DNA from: Nitrosomonadales bacterium
Lineage (GTDB): Bacteria; Pseudomonadota; Gammaproteobacteria; Burkholderiales; SG8-41
Direction: 5' to 3'
Length of the DNA: 6,147 nt
Assembly: GCA_009885185.1 (NCBI GenBank)
Contig: VFLF01000717.1
Coordinates: 1-6,147, forward strand
In this document: positions 5,177-6,147 of the stretch, piece after piece
How the letters are laid out: each line of letters begins with the position of its first letter
How positions within the stretch are numbered: position 1 is the stretch's first letter
Notes under the pieces: generated by a model
What the model saw: only the letters and a program-made list of their open reading frames with translations
Databases searched by the model: none
Told to the model about the DNA's origin: nothing
Program-made: the position numbers and the translations under genes

Positions 5177-6112
5177 GTGAACGCCGCGCTCAACGTGCGC
5201 ATGACCACCGCCTTGCGCGCGCCGACGCACAGCCTGGCGTGGTGCGGCACCGAGACAGGCGTGTTCAAACAGCAGGGACTGGACGTGAGCTTCCCGGTGA
5301 TCGAAACCACCGGCCCCGAAGCGGTGGCCGGCCTCGCGCGCGGCGAATGGGATTTTTGCCAGACCGGCACGCTGCCGGTGGTGGAGAATTTTCTCAACGG
5401 CGGAGATGTGGTGGCGTTGTTCCGCAACGCCCTGCAGCACGACAATCTGTGCATCGCCCTGCGACCGGAACTCAAAACGCTGGCGGAACTCGACGGCAAA
5501 CGCGTCGGCGTGTTGTCAGATGCCACCTCGGGCCAAACCGGCATCAACGCGCGCCTGACGATAGAAAAAGCCGGCGCCACCGCGACCTACGTGGGCCTGG
5601 GCGGCTACGGCAACATCTACAAGGCGCTGATTGCAGGCGACATCGATGCCGGCCCGCTGCCGCTGCATTTGCGTTTCAGTGGTGAGAGGCAATACGGCTG
5701 GACTATTTTTGCCTTGGCGTTTGGCGGCGCCATACCATCGGTGTTCGCCACCACGCGCAAGCTGATAGCGTCGAACCGCGAGTTGGTGATGCGCGTGGCG
5801 AAGGGGTTCATCCAAACGGTACACGCCTTCAAGACCCAACCCGAGGTGTATATCCCCGTGTTACAGCGCTTTTTGCAGGTAAGCGACCGCAAGCTTGTGG
5901 AAGATCAATACCGTTTTTACGTGCCGCTGTTTCCACAAGTGCCGCGCATGGCGCTGAGCGCGGAGGGGTTGCAATCAATCCGCGATACGTTCGCCAAAAC
6001 CTATCCGGCGGCGCAAAGCGTGCGGGAAGCGGATTTCACCGATTCGTCGATTATCGATGAATTGCAGCAGAGCGGTTTTATCGGGAAGCTCTACGCCGGA
6101 ACCCCAAAGTAG
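5177..6112 (+). CDS. SsuA/THI5/NMT1-like substrate-binding protein without signal peptide
   Basis: This protein of about 311 aa has the two-lobed fold of ABC receptors for sulfonates, nitrate/taurine or thiamine precursors. Family features are ETGVFKQQGLDVSF (residues 26-39), the PEAVAGLARGEWDF segment, LKTLAELDGKRVGV (99-112) opening the second lobe, KALIAGDIDAGPLP (149-162), and a C-terminal DSSIIDELQQSGFI helix typical of NMT1-like proteins. No hydrophobic leader precedes the first strand (NVRMTTALRAPTHSLAW), so export by Sec is unlikely. Three in-frame starts exist: ATG 5135 (overlapping the malic enzyme by 35 nt), GTG 5177 and ATG 5201. I chose GTG 5177 because it lies 7 nt after the malic enzyme TGA, has a GAG 6-8 nt ahead, and keeps the whole first strand. 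Even from 5135 the added residues (MCSRICLIRIIETT) form only a short leader without a real signal-peptide core. The ligand is unknown and no permease follows within the window. A palindrome starts just after its TAG. Confidence 0.87.
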   Translation: MNAALNVRMTTALRAPTHSLAWCGTETGVFKQQGLDVSFPVIETTGPEAVAGLARGEWDFCQTGTLPVVENFLNGGDVVALFRNALQHDNLCIALRPELKTLAELDGKRVGVLSDATSGQTGINARLTIEKAGATATYVGLGGYGNIYKALIAGDIDAGPLPLHLRFSGERQYGWTIFALAFGGAIPSVFATTRKLIASNRELVMRVAKGFIQTVHAFKTQPEVYIPVLQRFLQVSDRKLVEDQYRFYVPLFPQVPRMALSAEGLQSIRDTFAKTYPAAQSVREADFTDSSIIDELQQSGFIGKLYAGTPK

Positions 6113-6113
6113 C

Positions 6114-6142
6114 CGTAGGGCGCTGCGCTTTTCCGCTCTACG
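6114..6142. repeat. Small GTAG/CTAC-bounded palindrome after the last gene
   Basis: CGTAGGGCG (6114-6122) pairs with CGCTCTACG (6134-6142) except for one G-T wobble, with an 11-nt loop. It begins 1 nt after the TAG of the NMT1-like gene. GTAG at one end and CTAC at the other echo the element at 33-105, although the inner sequence differs. It may be a REP-type repeat or a hairpin at the transcript end. No T-run is visible before the window ends, so its downstream limit cannot be judged. Confidence 0.5.
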
Positions 6143-6147
6143 CTTGA

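Noticed and set aside
4955..5580. Two overlapping 160-aa minus-strand open frames
   Set aside because: Both are antisense to the malic enzyme end and the NMT1-like gene, with low-complexity composition and no motifs.
1..6147. A new multi-gene defence or biosynthetic system
   Set aside because: All six genes fall in known metabolic or receptor families, and no nuclease, helicase, toxin, reverse transcriptase or synthase was seen.

Overview
The window looks like chromosomal DNA of a GC-rich proteobacterium. The abundance of substrate-binding proteins, including a Bug/TctC receptor (a family greatly expanded in Burkholderiales), points to a betaproteobacterium. This is an inference from gene content and codon style; there is no rRNA or marker gene to confirm it. 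Six genes are convincing, arranged as two divergent groups of three around a 132-bp intergenic region (2272-2403).

Leftward group (minus strand, in order of transcription): a DUF1330 small protein (2271-1978), a family-3 solute-binding protein with no signal peptide (1910-1170), and a Bug/TctC-type periplasmic tricarboxylate-transporter receptor (about 1118-105). Rightward group (plus strand): a cyclase/kynurenine-formamidase-family metal hydrolase (2404-3432), a full-length single-domain malic enzyme (3532-5169), and a SsuA/THI5/NMT1-like binding protein without a signal peptide (5177-6112). The last starts 7 nt after the malic enzyme stop. The theme is uptake or sensing of small organic acids and amides plus C4-acid catabolism. 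However, no permease, ATPase or regulator lies in the window, so the three binding proteins are orphans here.

The second layer is a set of palindromic repeats. Three paired inverted repeats of 66-79 bp (33-105, 1065-1143, 3434-3499) have the architecture of REP doublets (REPIN/BIME-like): two arms, each able to fold alone, around a 25-32 nt spacer. A smaller one sits at 6114-6142. They have different sequences, and each lies just 3' of a stop codon. The element at 1065-1143 also lies inside the open frame for the Bug receptor's signal peptide. There it appears to supply the start codon, a Shine-Dalgarno-like sequence and the positively charged n-region. This repeat-to-signal-peptide co-option is the most interesting point in the window. 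I saw no CRISPR array, tRNA, rRNA, transposase, phage gene or defence system, and no wholly new multi-gene system.
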